Positions 1-7,634 of a DNA stretch of 29,005 nt are shown one piece after another. Source of the stretch: a virus; the IMG/VR virus record IMGVR_UViG_3300022074_000271, positions 1 through 29,005 of that record. The stretch is one strand, 5' to 3'. Each line of letters starts with the position of its first letter. The first letter of the stretch is position 1. A program made the position numbers and the translations under genes. The notes beneath the pieces were generated by a model. It made no database searches and had not been told where the DNA came from. It was given only the letters and a program-made list of their open reading frames with translations.

Positions 1-1215
1 ACTTGTGGTTTGTGATGTACCTTCTGAAGTTCCACCACCACCTGTCAATTCAGGTCTTAGATTACCATTAGGAATTGTAGCAGTATATGTAACTTTATAT
101 ATTTTGTTTTGCACTAATGGTGTTGTAGGTGTTTGCTCTAAATAAGATGTTGCACTTTGGCTACCATCACAAGTTGCAATATCATTCCCCATACCCCAAC
201 CATCTCCAAAACTCCAATCTTGCCCAACCTCTTTTACTGATACGTTGTCTATTGAACCAGTAAATGATGCATTACCTTGTATAAAAAAAGTAGAAGTGCT
301 ACCATTAGTTATATATTCTGTGTATGTGCCTGTACTGCTTCTGTATGTACTATAATTACCACCAAAATAACATCTAACACTTCCACTTGTTATTTCAGTT
401 ATTTCAAAAACTAATTTATATATTTTATTAGCAGTTAATATTCCACTTTGTTGTAAAGTAGCATTACCACCTGATTGACTAGCAACACCATTTGCTATTG
501 TCCAACCTGCACCTTTACTCCAATCACTATCTGTAGCAAAGTCGCCATTAGTTACTTCTTCTGAACCTATCTGACTAAAATCTCCATTAGTTACTTCTTC
601 TACTCCCTCCTGTGAGAAGTTTCCGTTTGCAATTCTATTTGGGCTATAATAGGTGTTATACATACGAGTAATCTCTGCTTGTGTGAGTTCTCTATCGTAA
701 ACTGCAAACTCATCTATTTGTCCTTCAAAGTAATTACCACCTGATTGCCTATCTCCACCTATTGTTAAACTTTCAGTATAAGCAGTCAAAACTCCTGCTG
801 TAACTATTAGAGATGTATTTTGTAAAACACCATCTACATACAATTTACAATTACTTAAGTTATTAGGTTCTGAATATACTACCCAATGATGCCAATCTCC
901 ATCATCTTGTGCAGTAGTTCTATCCCAAAAAACATAATAACTACCCCCTAAATATAAAAATGGTTTTAATACCCCACTATGTTCCCAATTAAAATGAAAA
1001 GCACCTATAGTAGTACCTCCGTGTCCGAACACACCCGAATTAGCAGTAGTAGTGCTTGACTTACACCAAAAAGAATAAGTAGTAGGTTGTGCAACTGTAT
1101 CTGCACCATCAGTAATAATCCTATCATCTACTCCATCAAAGTCAATAGAATACTTGTTTACAAACCTATAGATAGGTTGTGTTGATATTGTTAGCTTGTT
1201 CGCTAATGCTAGCAT
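1..1215 (-). CDS. LamG-domain virion/appendage protein, 3' end cut by window edge
   Basis: The frame is open from an ATG at 1215 to the window edge, so about 405 residues are visible and the C-terminus is missing. Residues about 20-185 look like a LamG/concanavalin-type jelly roll: IDFDGVDDR near the start, DWHHWVVY in the middle and the typical ending GQIDEFAVYDRELTQAEI. After this come three 13-residue tandem units (core VTNGDFSQ) and then one or two further beta-rich carbohydrate-binding-like modules, each ending like IDNVSVKE. Such proteins in flavobacterial phages are usually tail- or capsid-attached sugar-binding appendages; that role is inference. The start lies 3 bases after the stop of the 87-aa gene, so the two are cotranscribed, probably from the promoter at 1977-2005. 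No catalytic motif is visible. Confidence 0.85.
   Translation of the reverse strand, partial: MLALANKLTISTQPIYRFVNKYSIDFDGVDDRIITDGADTVAQPTTYSFWCKSSTTTANSGVFGHGGTTIGAFHFNWEHSGVLKPFLYLGGSYYVFWDRTTAQDDGDWHHWVVYSEPNNLSNCKLYVDGVLQNTSLIVTAGVLTAYTESLTIGGDRQSGGNYFEGQIDEFAVYDRELTQAEITRMYNTYYSPNRIANGNFSQEGVEEVTNGDFSQIGSEEVTNGDFATDSDWSKGAGWTIANGVASQSGGNATLQQSGILTANKIYKLVFEITEITSGSVRCYFGGNYSTYRSSTGTYTEYITNGSTSTFFIQGNASFTGSIDNVSVKEVGQDWSFGDGWGMGNDIATCDGSQSATSYLEQTPTTPLVQNKIYKVTYTATIPNGNLRPELTGGGGTSEGTSQTTS
517..633 (-). repeat. Three tandem 39-bp (13-residue) repeats inside the LamG-protein gene
   Basis: Units start at 633, 594 and 555 on the minus strand and encode IANGNFSQEGVEE, VTNGDFSQIGSEE and a degenerate VTNGDFATDSDW. 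The phrase CCATTAGTTACTTCTTC (plus strand) occurs twice with a 39-base period, at 545 and 584. The repeat joins the LamG domain to the following beta-rich module. Each unit resembles the opening strand of a carbohydrate-binding module, so this may be an expanded linker. Confidence 0.8.
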
Positions 1216-1218
1216 ATT

Positions 1219-1482
1219 TTAGTTTTTATAGCCGATTGCTAAACCACTAGTTAAAGTGATTGCAGTCGTGTTACCAAATAAAGTCATTCCTGCAGGTATT
1301 GTAGTAACTAAGTTACTTGCACCTGTAGTATTAGTCATAGTGATTGAAGATATTACACTTTCTTGCACAAAGTAAATAGCATAGTAATCTTTGCCTGTTT
1401 GTGCAGTAGTTGTAAATACTTCTATTTCTCCTAAACCACCTAATTGTTCATTTAATAATGCTTGTGTATTTTTAATTCCCAT
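1219..1482 (-). CDS. Small virion-associated protein candidate (87 aa)
   Basis: I do not recognise a family. The 87-residue protein starts at an ATG, is rich in Thr, Val, Ile and Gly, and has a predicted all-beta look (runs such as EIEVFTTTAQTGKDYYAIYFV). It has no signal peptide or membrane segment. It sits 11 bases after the 159-aa gene and 3 bases before the LamG-protein gene, in a three-gene unit behind the terminator and promoter near 2000. A structural or decoration role beside the tail tube and LamG proteins is inferred from this position only. Confidence 0.7.
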   Translation of the reverse strand: MGIKNTQALLNEQLGGLGEIEVFTTTAQTGKDYYAIYFVQESVISSITMTNTTGASNLVTTIPAGMTLFGNTTAITLTSGLAIGYKN

Positions 1483-1493
1483 TTTTTATTGTT

Positions 1494-1973
1494 TTAACTT
1501 ACGTAAATATAATTTGTTTGTGAAGGTTTTACATATTGTTCATATTGTACTTCCTCTTGTCCTGTTGCTTCTTTAATGTATAATTTACCTATCTCTACCC
1601 TTCCCTGTACTACTCCTTTGTCATTAGCAGGTGGTGTTAATACATCTGTTTCATTTATTGGTGCATAATTTGTAGCTAAGTTAGGTGTAGTTTGCCAACT
1701 AACCTCATAGATCTCATACTCCCAATAGCCATTAGGCATAAAGTCAATATTACCTGTAAATACATTTTCTGTTGTGTTTGGTGTCATACTAACTTTTGTA
1801 TATCTATTATTTACTAATTGATTCTGTCCATAAGCATAAACTACATTTCTATCCATATCATTAGTAAACTTGAACAAGAACCTTATTTGCGAACTAGGTA
1901 CTGATTTGTCTATTCTTTTTTCTTCTGTTGTAGTGTAAAAAGTATAAGGTTGTCCGTATTGTCCGTGTATCAT
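1494..1973 (-). CDS. Virion-associated protein candidate (159 aa)
   Basis: The 159-residue protein begins MIHGQYGQPYTFY and is beta-rich with many aromatics. I recognise it only as the kind of small structural protein that follows the tail tube in flavobacterial phages, and the function is unknown. It is the first gene after a strong terminator (2007-2033). Its ATG lies in the motif TATTATATAGTATG of the phage-type promoter at 1977-2005, so it appears to head its own transcription unit with the 87-aa and LamG-protein genes. If transcription starts at the ATG the mRNA would be leaderless. Confidence 0.75.
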   Translation of the reverse strand: MIHGQYGQPYTFYTTTEEKRIDKSVPSSQIRFLFKFTNDMDRNVVYAYGQNQLVNNRYTKVSMTPNTTENVFTGNIDFMPNGYWEYEIYEVSWQTTPNLATNYAPINETDVLTPPANDKGVVQGRVEIGKLYIKEATGQEEVQYEQYVKPSQTNYIYVS

Positions 1974-1976
1974 ACT

Positions 1977-2005
1977 ATATAATAGAAAAACCTTTAATTT
2001 GTTTG
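1977..2005 (-). promoter_or_regulatory. Phage-type promoter candidate, copy 5
   Basis: On the minus strand CAAACAAA (2005-1998) is followed by 13 bases and TATTATAT (1984-1977). The ATG of the 159-aa gene is at 1973, giving TATTATATAGTATG. The upstream block lies directly beyond the T-tract of the terminator at 2007-2033, as expected for a terminator-promoter junction. Four other copies with the same 13-base spacing support a shared factor. Promoter function is inferred. Confidence 0.65.
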
Positions 2006-2006
2006 G

Positions 2007-2033
2007 AAAAAAAAAGAACTACCGAAGTAGTTC
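2007..2033 (-). terminator. Rho-independent terminator after the tail tube gene
   Basis: On the minus strand a perfect 7-bp stem GAACTAC/GTAGTTC (2033-2027 and 2022-2016) encloses a TTCG loop closed by C-G, the very stable cUUCGg tetraloop, and is followed by nine T (2015-2007). It lies 25 bases after the tail tube stop at 2059 and ends the scaffold-capsid-tail tube unit. Confidence 0.92.
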
Positions 2034-2058
2034 CTTTAAATTTATATGTTATATACTA

Positions 2059-2622
2059 CTAAGAAGTTACAACACTTCCTATAGTAAATGCAGTATTGTC
2101 AAAAGGTGTAGCGGTATAATCTGCTACAGTTTGCATTGGTGCAAATTCTTGCCCTTCAAATGTCCACTCGTAACCGTTCATATCCGCAAAAGCTGCCCCT
2201 GATGAATTAGTACCTGTATTTAGATCTAATCCATTAGTTGCACCTAAACATAATATTACATTGTGATCATTAGCTGATAACACTTGATTTAATTGAACAA
2301 ATACTATTACTCTGTTTTGTGCAATTAATTTTAATTCATTTTGATCTTCTTTACTTAATCCTGTTAGCTTTAAATTTAAAGAAGGTGCATACACAACAGT
2401 TCCATTTTCAGTTGATCCTGTGATAGTTTCCGTTACAGATGCGTTACCCCTTCTAATTGAATACCTATATAAATCATTAGTACCCATTTCAATATCAGTT
2501 ACTTCTGAAGCTACAGTAGTTATTGATGAAACTTCATCAAATTGAGCAAAATAAACAAACTTTACACCTCCAATTAGGTTTCTACACGGGATTCCTCTCC
2601 CTTTAGTTAAATTACAAGCCAT
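2059..2622 (-). CDS. Major tail tube protein (probable)
   Basis: The 187-residue protein begins MACNLTKGRGIPCRN followed by LIGGVKFVYF, an opening I associate with tail tube proteins of Bacteroidota phages. The body is beta-rich, and a Gly-rich phrase and the ending TAFTIGSVVTS suit a stackable tube subunit. It follows the major capsid gene by 60 bases, with a hairpin between them, and is itself followed by a strong terminator, so it is probably made in large amounts together with capsid. A head decoration protein is the main alternative; length and position fit tube better. Confidence 0.7.
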   Translation of the reverse strand: MACNLTKGRGIPCRNLIGGVKFVYFAQFDEVSSITTVASEVTDIEMGTNDLYRYSIRRGNASVTETITGSTENGTVVYAPSLNLKLTGLSKEDQNELKLIAQNRVIVFVQLNQVLSANDHNVILCLGATNGLDLNTGTNSSGAAFADMNGYEWTFEGQEFAPMQTVADYTATPFDNTAFTIGSVVTS

Positions 2623-2644
2623 TTATTTCTGTTTTAAAAGTTAA

Positions 2645-2669
2645 GGAAAGAGGGAAAAACCCTCTCTCC
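2645..2669 (-). promoter_or_regulatory. Hairpin between capsid and tail tube genes
   Basis: On the minus strand GGAGAGAGGG and CCCTCTTTCC can pair (nine pairs and one mismatch) around a TTTTT loop. It lies 14 bases after the capsid stop and about 23 bases before the tail tube start. No T-run follows, so it is more likely an mRNA-stability or processing element, or a leaky attenuator, than a full terminator. Confidence 0.55.
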
Positions 2670-2682
2670 ATATAATTAATTA

Positions 2683-3600
2683 TTAATCCTGCTGTACTAC
2701 TTCAGATCCAATTCCTACCTGAACTCCGCCAGTAAACTTAGCCACAAATCTTAAGTTCTCTGAACCATCTAGTGGAGACATATCAAGCATTTTCACTTGC
2801 GTTGTATCGCTTAGGAGGTCTGTTCCAAAAAATAAGTTAGAAGTTTGTGCAGCAACTAATTTGTCATCTGGCATACCATAAACAACTGATAATTTAATAC
2901 CTTCAAACATTGGGATATAATTATCATTCATATTTTGGTAAGGGTAACCTGTTAAACCACTTAAAGCAGAAATATATAATCTGTAAGTTTTCCAGTTCAT
3001 ATAGATTCTTAAATCTTCTTTTCCGTAAACTGTAGAAGGAATTGCAGCAGCAATAGTTTGTAAGTTTTCTATAATGTTTCCAGAAGTATAAGCATTTCCT
3101 ATACCACCTATATTGTTAGTTTGTACTACGTTACCATTTACTGCAAAAGCACCTGTAGTAGCTGTTAAAAACCCTTCAAACTGCCCATTAGTTGCAGCAG
3201 CACCACTCCATACTGAAGATTCAACTGCATCAGATATGTGTTGTGTAAAGTAAGAGATTACGTAATCCTCAAAACCTGGTGCATTGTTATTCATAGCACC
3301 TGCTCTCATTGTTTCAGCTTCCCACGATTCTAAAAGTTGATCCTTGCACGTTTGCATATTAATCTGTAGGTTCTTTGGTGTAAGAATAGATTCTGTCAAA
3401 GCTAATGTTCCGTGATCTGAAAAATTACAATCAGCATTACGAACTAAATCTGCACCTGCAAGTTTCTGCAAGTTAGTTTTAAATTTAATATTTTGTAATA
3501 CAGTTAAGTGATCTAAAGAAGTAGCTTCTTTAAGTGCTGCCGAAATATAAAATCCAGCCGCCTTACCTGCATAATTACTATTTACCGTTGGTTTAGACAT
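2683..3600 (-). CDS. Major capsid protein
   Basis: The 305-residue protein has the look of an HK97-fold capsid protein of Bacteroidota phages. An N-terminal region (about 1-110) has phrases such as LQNIKFKTNLQKLAG, followed by the helix of the ETMRAGAMNNNAPGFEDYV region, a spine-helix-like stretch FTQHISDAVESSVWSG, and a C-terminal part LRFVAKFTGGVQVGIGSEVV that resembles the usual P-domain/beta ending. Length is typical for phages that do not carry an N-terminal delta domain in the same gene. A separate scaffold gene lies directly upstream and the protease before that, which is the normal protease-scaffold-capsid order. The scaffold stop and capsid start are 16 bases apart, with a T-rich/A-rich leader. 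Confidence 0.85.
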   Translation of the reverse strand: MSKPTVNSNYAGKAAGFYISAALKEATSLDHLTVLQNIKFKTNLQKLAGADLVRNADCNFSDHGTLALTESILTPKNLQINMQTCKDQLLESWEAETMRAGAMNNNAPGFEDYVISYFTQHISDAVESSVWSGAAATNGQFEGFLTATTGAFAVNGNVVQTNNIGGIGNAYTSGNIIENLQTIAAAIPSTVYGKEDLRIYMNWKTYRLYISALSGLTGYPYQNMNDNYIPMFEGIKLSVVYGMPDDKLVAAQTSNLFFGTDLLSDTTQVKMLDMSPLDGSENLRFVAKFTGGVQVGIGSEVVQQD

Positions 3601-3616
3601 TTTTTTTTATTTTAAA

Positions 3617-4294
3617 TTATTTATTATTAGTTAAATTGTATAAGATTCTTTCTCTCTTAGTCATTTTTCTTAGATCAGGAGTAGAATCTTTTTTGTTTGT
3701 GCTAAATTTATTAGTATCTACAGGAGTATCAGCAGGTTGATTAGATAATTCAACAACCTTAGATTTTAATTCATTTATCTTAGCTTGATATTCAAATTCA
3801 ATTTCTTCTGTAGTTTTTACTTTTTTAGGAGTAGGTTCTTCAGTAGTTTCAGCTTCCATTTCTACATCTGATTCCTCTACTTCATCATTACCTACCTTAT
3901 CTTTCTTTAAATCAGCTACAGCATCTTCTAGGTTCTTGATACGTTTCTCCATACCTTCCCAATCAGCTACATCAGCTTCTTTACCATCATCTTCCATTTC
4001 TTCATTAACAGGTTCTACTTCTGTTTCTTTTTCTACTTCATCTTCATACAACTCGGCTACAATACCTTCTTTTTCCACAGAAAATCTTTGACCATCTTCA
4101 GTCATATACTCTCCTACAGGAAGTAGCATTGTACTACCATCTTCTGTTAAAACAGATATATCAACACCTGCTTCTAAATTTGTAGATGTAGATACGATTA
4201 GTGTTCCATCTTCCAGCTTCGCCTGGAATTCTAAATTAACTTCATCTTCTTTATCAAGACCAAGTGCAATCAATATTTGTTTTTTTAAATCCAT
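3617..4294 (-). CDS. Capsid scaffold-like acidic protein
   Basis: I choose the ATG at 4294 (225 aa). An in-frame ATG at 4366 lies inside the protease gene and upstream of the promoter at 4312-4340, and the residues between (KENNSIILKKEHT) look non-coding. The protein begins MDLKKQILIALGL, has a beta-rich segment with the phrases LEDGTLIVSTST and GEYMTEDGQRFSVEKEGIV, then a long Glu/Asp/Lys-rich helical region with coiled-coil character (EGMEKRIKNLEDAVADLKK) and a basic C-terminus TKRERILYNLTNNK. Acidic, coiled, low-complexity protein between protease and capsid is typical of scaffolds; no enzyme motif is seen. Confidence 0.75.
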   Translation of the reverse strand: MDLKKQILIALGLDKEDEVNLEFQAKLEDGTLIVSTSTNLEAGVDISVLTEDGSTMLLPVGEYMTEDGQRFSVEKEGIVAELYEDEVEKETEVEPVNEEMEDDGKEADVADWEGMEKRIKNLEDAVADLKKDKVGNDEVEESDVEMEAETTEEPTPKKVKTTEEIEFEYQAKINELKSKVVELSNQPADTPVDTNKFSTNKKDSTPDLRKMTKRERILYNLTNNK

Positions 4295-4311
4295 AGTGTG
4301 TTCTTTTTTTA

Positions 4312-4340
4312 ATATAATAGAATTATTTTCCTTTTGTTTG
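4312..4340 (-). promoter_or_regulatory. Phage-type promoter candidate, copy 4
   Basis: On the minus strand CAAACAAA (4340-4333), 13 bases, then TATTATAT (4319-4312). Unlike the other copies the start codon is not adjacent: the scaffold ATG is at 4294, leaving an A-rich leader of roughly 14 bases if transcription starts at the same distance as inferred elsewhere. The upstream block overlaps the last codons of the protease gene (stop at 4323). It would drive scaffold, capsid and tail tube. Confidence 0.6.
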
Positions 4341-5057
4341 ATTTTTGATGTCTTGTAAGATTTCATTTAAAGCAGAAAGTATTTCTTCATTAGTAGGTTT
4401 TACTGTTTCAGACATCTTTTCCATCTTATCTATAAAATATCCCTCAATACTTAAACCACGTAATTCGCCTTCTTTAATCTTATTCCACATTTCATCATTG
4501 TCTATACGCATTTTAACAAACCAAGTACCGTTAGGTAAGTCATATCCATATAGCTTAGATTTGTCTTGCTCTCCTTCTTTTATCCAACTTTCTACAGTCA
4601 ATACACCTGAAACTCTTTCTTCGTGCTGATATGTAGCTTTATGATGATTATTATGCTTTAAATACAATTCTGCTGCTTTTCTTACTGTGTCTTTAGAAAA
4701 GTAAACATAATAATCAGTATCAGTATTAGGATTGTATCTAAATATTTGCTTATTAGGAATTAATGCAGGACTAACTAACATTCTTTTTTCTTCATCTATC
4801 TTAGCAAAAGTCAAGTTATTCTTTTCTTTTCCAAAATAAACAAAGTTTTGTTCTATGGCAGGACTTGTAACTAAGCTAATAGCATCTATAGTTAGTTCTT
4901 CACTTTCATCACTAATTATTAATTCAACTATTTTAGTGCTTTTATCACTATCATAGTGTTTAGGGTTTGCTTTTTCACAAGCTTCTTTAGTGTCGTATTT
5001 ACATTCACCATTTTCCCCCCACTTATATTTTCCGTTATCACATTTTTTACAAGGCAT
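4323..5057 (-). CDS. Prohead protease, XkdF-like (S78_2 type)
   Basis: The 244-residue protein resembles XkdF-like putative serine proteases of phage heads. The diagnostic run is ISLVTSPAIEQNFVYF near residue 60, then DEEKRMLVSPALIPNKQIFR, the His-containing helix-strand KHNNHHKATYQHE and the candidate nucleophile strand GELRGLSIEGYF near residues 200-210. Ahead of this is a small Cys cluster (MPCKKCDNGKYKW ... CKYDTKEACEKA, residues 3-28) that could bind zinc. The C-terminal 30 residues are helical (NEEILSALNEILQDIKN). It cuts scaffold and capsid precursors in related phages. It follows the tape measure by 36 bases and has its own promoter candidate; its ATG is part of TATTATATATTATG. Confidence 0.78.
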   Translation of the reverse strand: MPCKKCDNGKYKWGENGECKYDTKEACEKANPKHYDSDKSTKIVELIISDESEELTIDAISLVTSPAIEQNFVYFGKEKNNLTFAKIDEEKRMLVSPALIPNKQIFRYNPNTDTDYYVYFSKDTVRKAAELYLKHNNHHKATYQHEERVSGVLTVESWIKEGEQDKSKLYGYDLPNGTWFVKMRIDNDEMWNKIKEGELRGLSIEGYFIDKMEKMSETVKPTNEEILSALNEILQDIKNQTKGK

Positions 5058-5060
5058 AAT

Positions 5061-5089
5061 ATATAATATGTTTAATTGTTATTTATTTG
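5061..5089 (-). promoter_or_regulatory. Phage-type promoter candidate, copy 3
   Basis: On the minus strand CAAATAAA (5089-5082), 13 bases, then TATTATAT (5068-5061), with the protease ATG at 5057 (TATTATATATTATG). It fills the 36-base gap after the tape measure stop at 5094. It is the only copy in which the base run before the second block is ACA rather than TTC. Confidence 0.6.
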
Positions 5090-5093
5090 ATTT

Positions 5094-6785
5094 TTAAATT
5101 GTTGCTCTCCTACGTATGTAAGCAAGTTTGTTTTGATTATCTGTTAAGCTATCAGTAACTACATAAGCTTGAACAGGTTGCTGTTCTTCTACTCCACCTA
5201 ATTGAAATCTACCACTTAACATTTCAGGTGCAGGAGTTCCTGTTTGCCCTGTTGTTGGTATATTAACATTTGTAGCATTACTAGGACTTGTTGATAGTAT
5301 ATTTTTAACAGACATAGCACCCATAATACCTGTACTTACTGCTGTAGCTATATTAAAAGGTGCAGGAATATTTGCCATAGCATTCATAATAGCTTGTTGT
5401 GTATTATAGATAGTTTTAGCAACTGCAACAGCTTTTTGTGCTTTATCACTTTTTCCTGCTAATTCTCCTGCTATGTCAAAACCTTGTTCTATTAGATTTA
5501 ATTTTGCATCTTCTCTAGCTTTATCTAATTTTTCAAGATCATCATTTAATTTTTCTGCATCTTTTAGTTGTTGTTTATTCCATTCATCATTAGCTTTCAT
5601 CATAGCTTCAAATTCAGCATCTTCACGATCCTTTTTTTCTTTAGCTATTCTTTTTTCTTCTGCTTCTATCTCTCTATTTAACTCATTTATTTCTGTTTTA
5701 ACTCTTTTTTGTAATCTAAATGACTTAGTTTCTTTATTAATTACATCTGCTCTAAAATCTGCTAGTTTCTTTTCATCTTCTACTAGATTTTCAGATACTT
5801 TCATCTGTTCTTCTTGTATTCTTACTCTCTCTCTAGCTAATTCTAATTCTTGATTAGTTGTTTTAGTTTCAAGATCTAAAGCTTTCTGTAATGCTTTTAC
5901 TCTTTCTTCTTGTGATAATGTTTCATCTTCTGCTAATAATCTAGCTTTTTCTATTTCTTTTCTTGTAGCTGCTCTTTGTACTGTAAACTGTATTTCTGCA
6001 TCTCTTAAAGATTGTTGTCTTTTTTCAAGATCAGTCATTACTTTAATTTCTTCTTTTATTTCATCAGTAATACCTTTAAAACTACCTCTTAGTTTTTCAG
6101 CAGCTTCAGTAAATTCTCCTGAAAAAGCTAAACTAATAGCTTCTCCAACTGTAGAAATTCTATCTCTTATTACATTAAAAGCTGTACTTATACCTGTTAA
6201 AGCAATCTTTAATTTATCTGCACCTCTTTGTGTAGATGTGAAATAAGTAGCTAAAGAACCAAAAGCAATTAATAATGCACCAATACCTGTAGACATTATA
6301 CCTCTAGTAATTGTAGCAAACATTACTTTTATTGTAGGTATCACTCTACCTATAGATTTATTTACATCATTAATAGATACACCAAATAACCTAAAGTTTC
6401 CTATTCCTTCTTTTACTAGCTTTTCGTTTTCTTTTAATTCTTTGTTTTGTTCTTTTAGTTCTCTATTATTCTCTTTTTGCTGATTTTGTAAATCTTTAAG
6501 TCCTAGTTTTTCAAGCTTAATGTTTTTTTCTGTTTCTTTAATCTTAGCATTAAGATCAGACATACCTGCATAAAATGCACCTTTAGGTATAGAATCTTGA
6601 ACTGATTTTAATTCTACTAATTCTTTTTCTAGATCATTTAAAACTTTATTCTGTATGCTTATTTGTTGATTCAGTTCTTTTTGGGCATTTTCAGCATCAT
6701 TTAAAGATTTTGTAAATTCCTCAACTTGTTTTGTAGCAGGTTTTACATTTGCTTTAATTTCCATTACTATTTCTTCTTGTGCCAT
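5094..6785 (-). CDS. Tail tape measure protein
   Basis: The 563-residue protein is dominated by long charged helices: an N-terminal coiled coil (about residues 15-125, e.g. KENNRELKEQNKELKENEK), then a hydrophobic segment (IGALLIAFGSLATYFTSTQ, near 165-185) followed by GADKLKIALTG, a second long coiled coil (about 240-430), and a C-terminal part with a hydrophobic Ala/Met-rich helix (AIMNAMANIPAPFNIATAV) and a Thr/Pro-rich tail. This pattern is that of a short siphovirus tape measure. At roughly 1.5 angstrom per residue the tail would be near 80-90 nm, an estimate from length only. It is unusual that tail-tip genes lie before rather than after it. Confidence 0.85.
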   Translation of the reverse strand: MAQEEIVMEIKANVKPATKQVEEFTKSLNDAENAQKELNQQISIQNKVLNDLEKELVELKSVQDSIPKGAFYAGMSDLNAKIKETEKNIKLEKLGLKDLQNQQKENNRELKEQNKELKENEKLVKEGIGNFRLFGVSINDVNKSIGRVIPTIKVMFATITRGIMSTGIGALLIAFGSLATYFTSTQRGADKLKIALTGISTAFNVIRDRISTVGEAISLAFSGEFTEAAEKLRGSFKGITDEIKEEIKVMTDLEKRQQSLRDAEIQFTVQRAATRKEIEKARLLAEDETLSQEERVKALQKALDLETKTTNQELELARERVRIQEEQMKVSENLVEDEKKLADFRADVINKETKSFRLQKRVKTEINELNREIEAEEKRIAKEKKDREDAEFEAMMKANDEWNKQQLKDAEKLNDDLEKLDKAREDAKLNLIEQGFDIAGELAGKSDKAQKAVAVAKTIYNTQQAIMNAMANIPAPFNIATAVSTGIMGAMSVKNILSTSPSNATNVNIPTTGQTGTPAPEMLSGRFQLGGVEEQQPVQAYVVTDSLTDNQNKLAYIRRRATI

Positions 6786-6788
6786 ATC

Positions 6789-7634
6789 TTAAAAAGTTTG
6801 TTGTATTTGATTTCTAAATAATTTTACATCTGCTGTCCATTGTATGTATGTTTCTTCTAATCCTGTTACTGCAACACCAAATGATGTAGCTGTAGCATCT
6901 TTCATTACTGCTGTTATATTCATACCACTATGTCCTGATTGTACTATATGTGTAGTTGATTGATAATATGTAGAAGCTAAGCCATTAGTAAACGTGACTG
7001 CACCTGTTATCTGTACATAACCATAATCTCCTGCTGTTCCTTCTCCTACTCCTGTATTTACACCAATTACATTAGCTTCAAAGCCAATAACTGCATTAGG
7101 TACTTTTTCTATAAATTTATTAGTTATAAATTGAGTATATAAAGAAGTTTGTGTACCATCTTCAGTATTTCCTGATTGTTGTATAAAAGATGATTGTGCA
7201 AGTCCTAAAGCTGTATTAAAACCACCACCTGCCATCACTACTTCTCCTTGATTTTCTATTACTCCAAATTTACCACCTATAGCAGATGAATTATTAATAC
7301 CTGTTTCTATTTCATTATCTGAACCTGAAATAAATACATTTCTGTTTACTCCTTTAGTTAAGTTTTTTTCTCCTACTACTAATATATTATCTGATCCTCT
7401 TTCTAAAGTGTTTTTTGCACCACCTATTATATTAGTTGATATATTAGTGTTTTCATTTATTCTAGTGCTATATTTAAAAGCATTACAAGTTGCTGATTCT
7501 CTGTTATAAGTATAACCATAAGCTTCACAAACAGCTTGATTTGCAACTACATCATTAGTTCCATCAGTAAATGTTACTTCTCCTGATTGACTAATCTCTT
7601 TAGGTTTTATTGTATATCCTTTTCTATATTCCAT
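6789..7634 (-). CDS. Beta-helix, fibre-like tail protein (281 aa)
   Basis: The N-terminus carries a two-Cys motif (QAVCEAYGYTYNRESATCNAF, about residues 33-53, split here only for reading). Residues about 60-150 are a run of imperfect 13-15-residue repeats with N and G at fixed places (STNIIGGAKNTLERGSDN, ILVVGEKNLTKGVNRN, VFISGSDNEIETGINN, SAIGGKFGVIENQG), like the left-handed beta-roll heads of YadA-type trimeric adhesins. The rest is a beta-rich C-terminal domain. I infer a trimeric fibre or tip protein. It overlaps the 930-aa tail gene by one base (TAATG-type junction) and precedes the tape measure by 3 bases. Confidence 0.65.
   Translation of the reverse strand: MEYRKGYTIKPKEISQSGEVTFTDGTNDVVANQAVCEAYGYTYNRESATCNAFKYSTRINENTNISTNIIGGAKNTLERGSDNILVVGEKNLTKGVNRNVFISGSDNEIETGINNSSAIGGKFGVIENQGEVVMAGGGFNTALGLAQSSFIQQSGNTEDGTQTSLYTQFITNKFIEKVPNAVIGFEANVIGVNTGVGEGTAGDYGYVQITGAVTFTNGLASTYYQSTTHIVQSGHSGMNITAVMKDATATSFGVAVTGLEETYIQWTADVKLFRNQIQQTF

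Noticed and set aside
4295-4366. Longer start (ATG 4366) of the scaffold gene
   Set aside because: It overlaps the protease gene and the promoter candidate at 4312-4340; the residues added are low-complexity and unlike the rest.
5473-5853. Plus-strand ORF of 126 aa opposite the tape measure gene
   Set aside because: Ser/Phe-rich antisense shadow of coiled-coil codons; no plus-strand gene is supported anywhere in the window.
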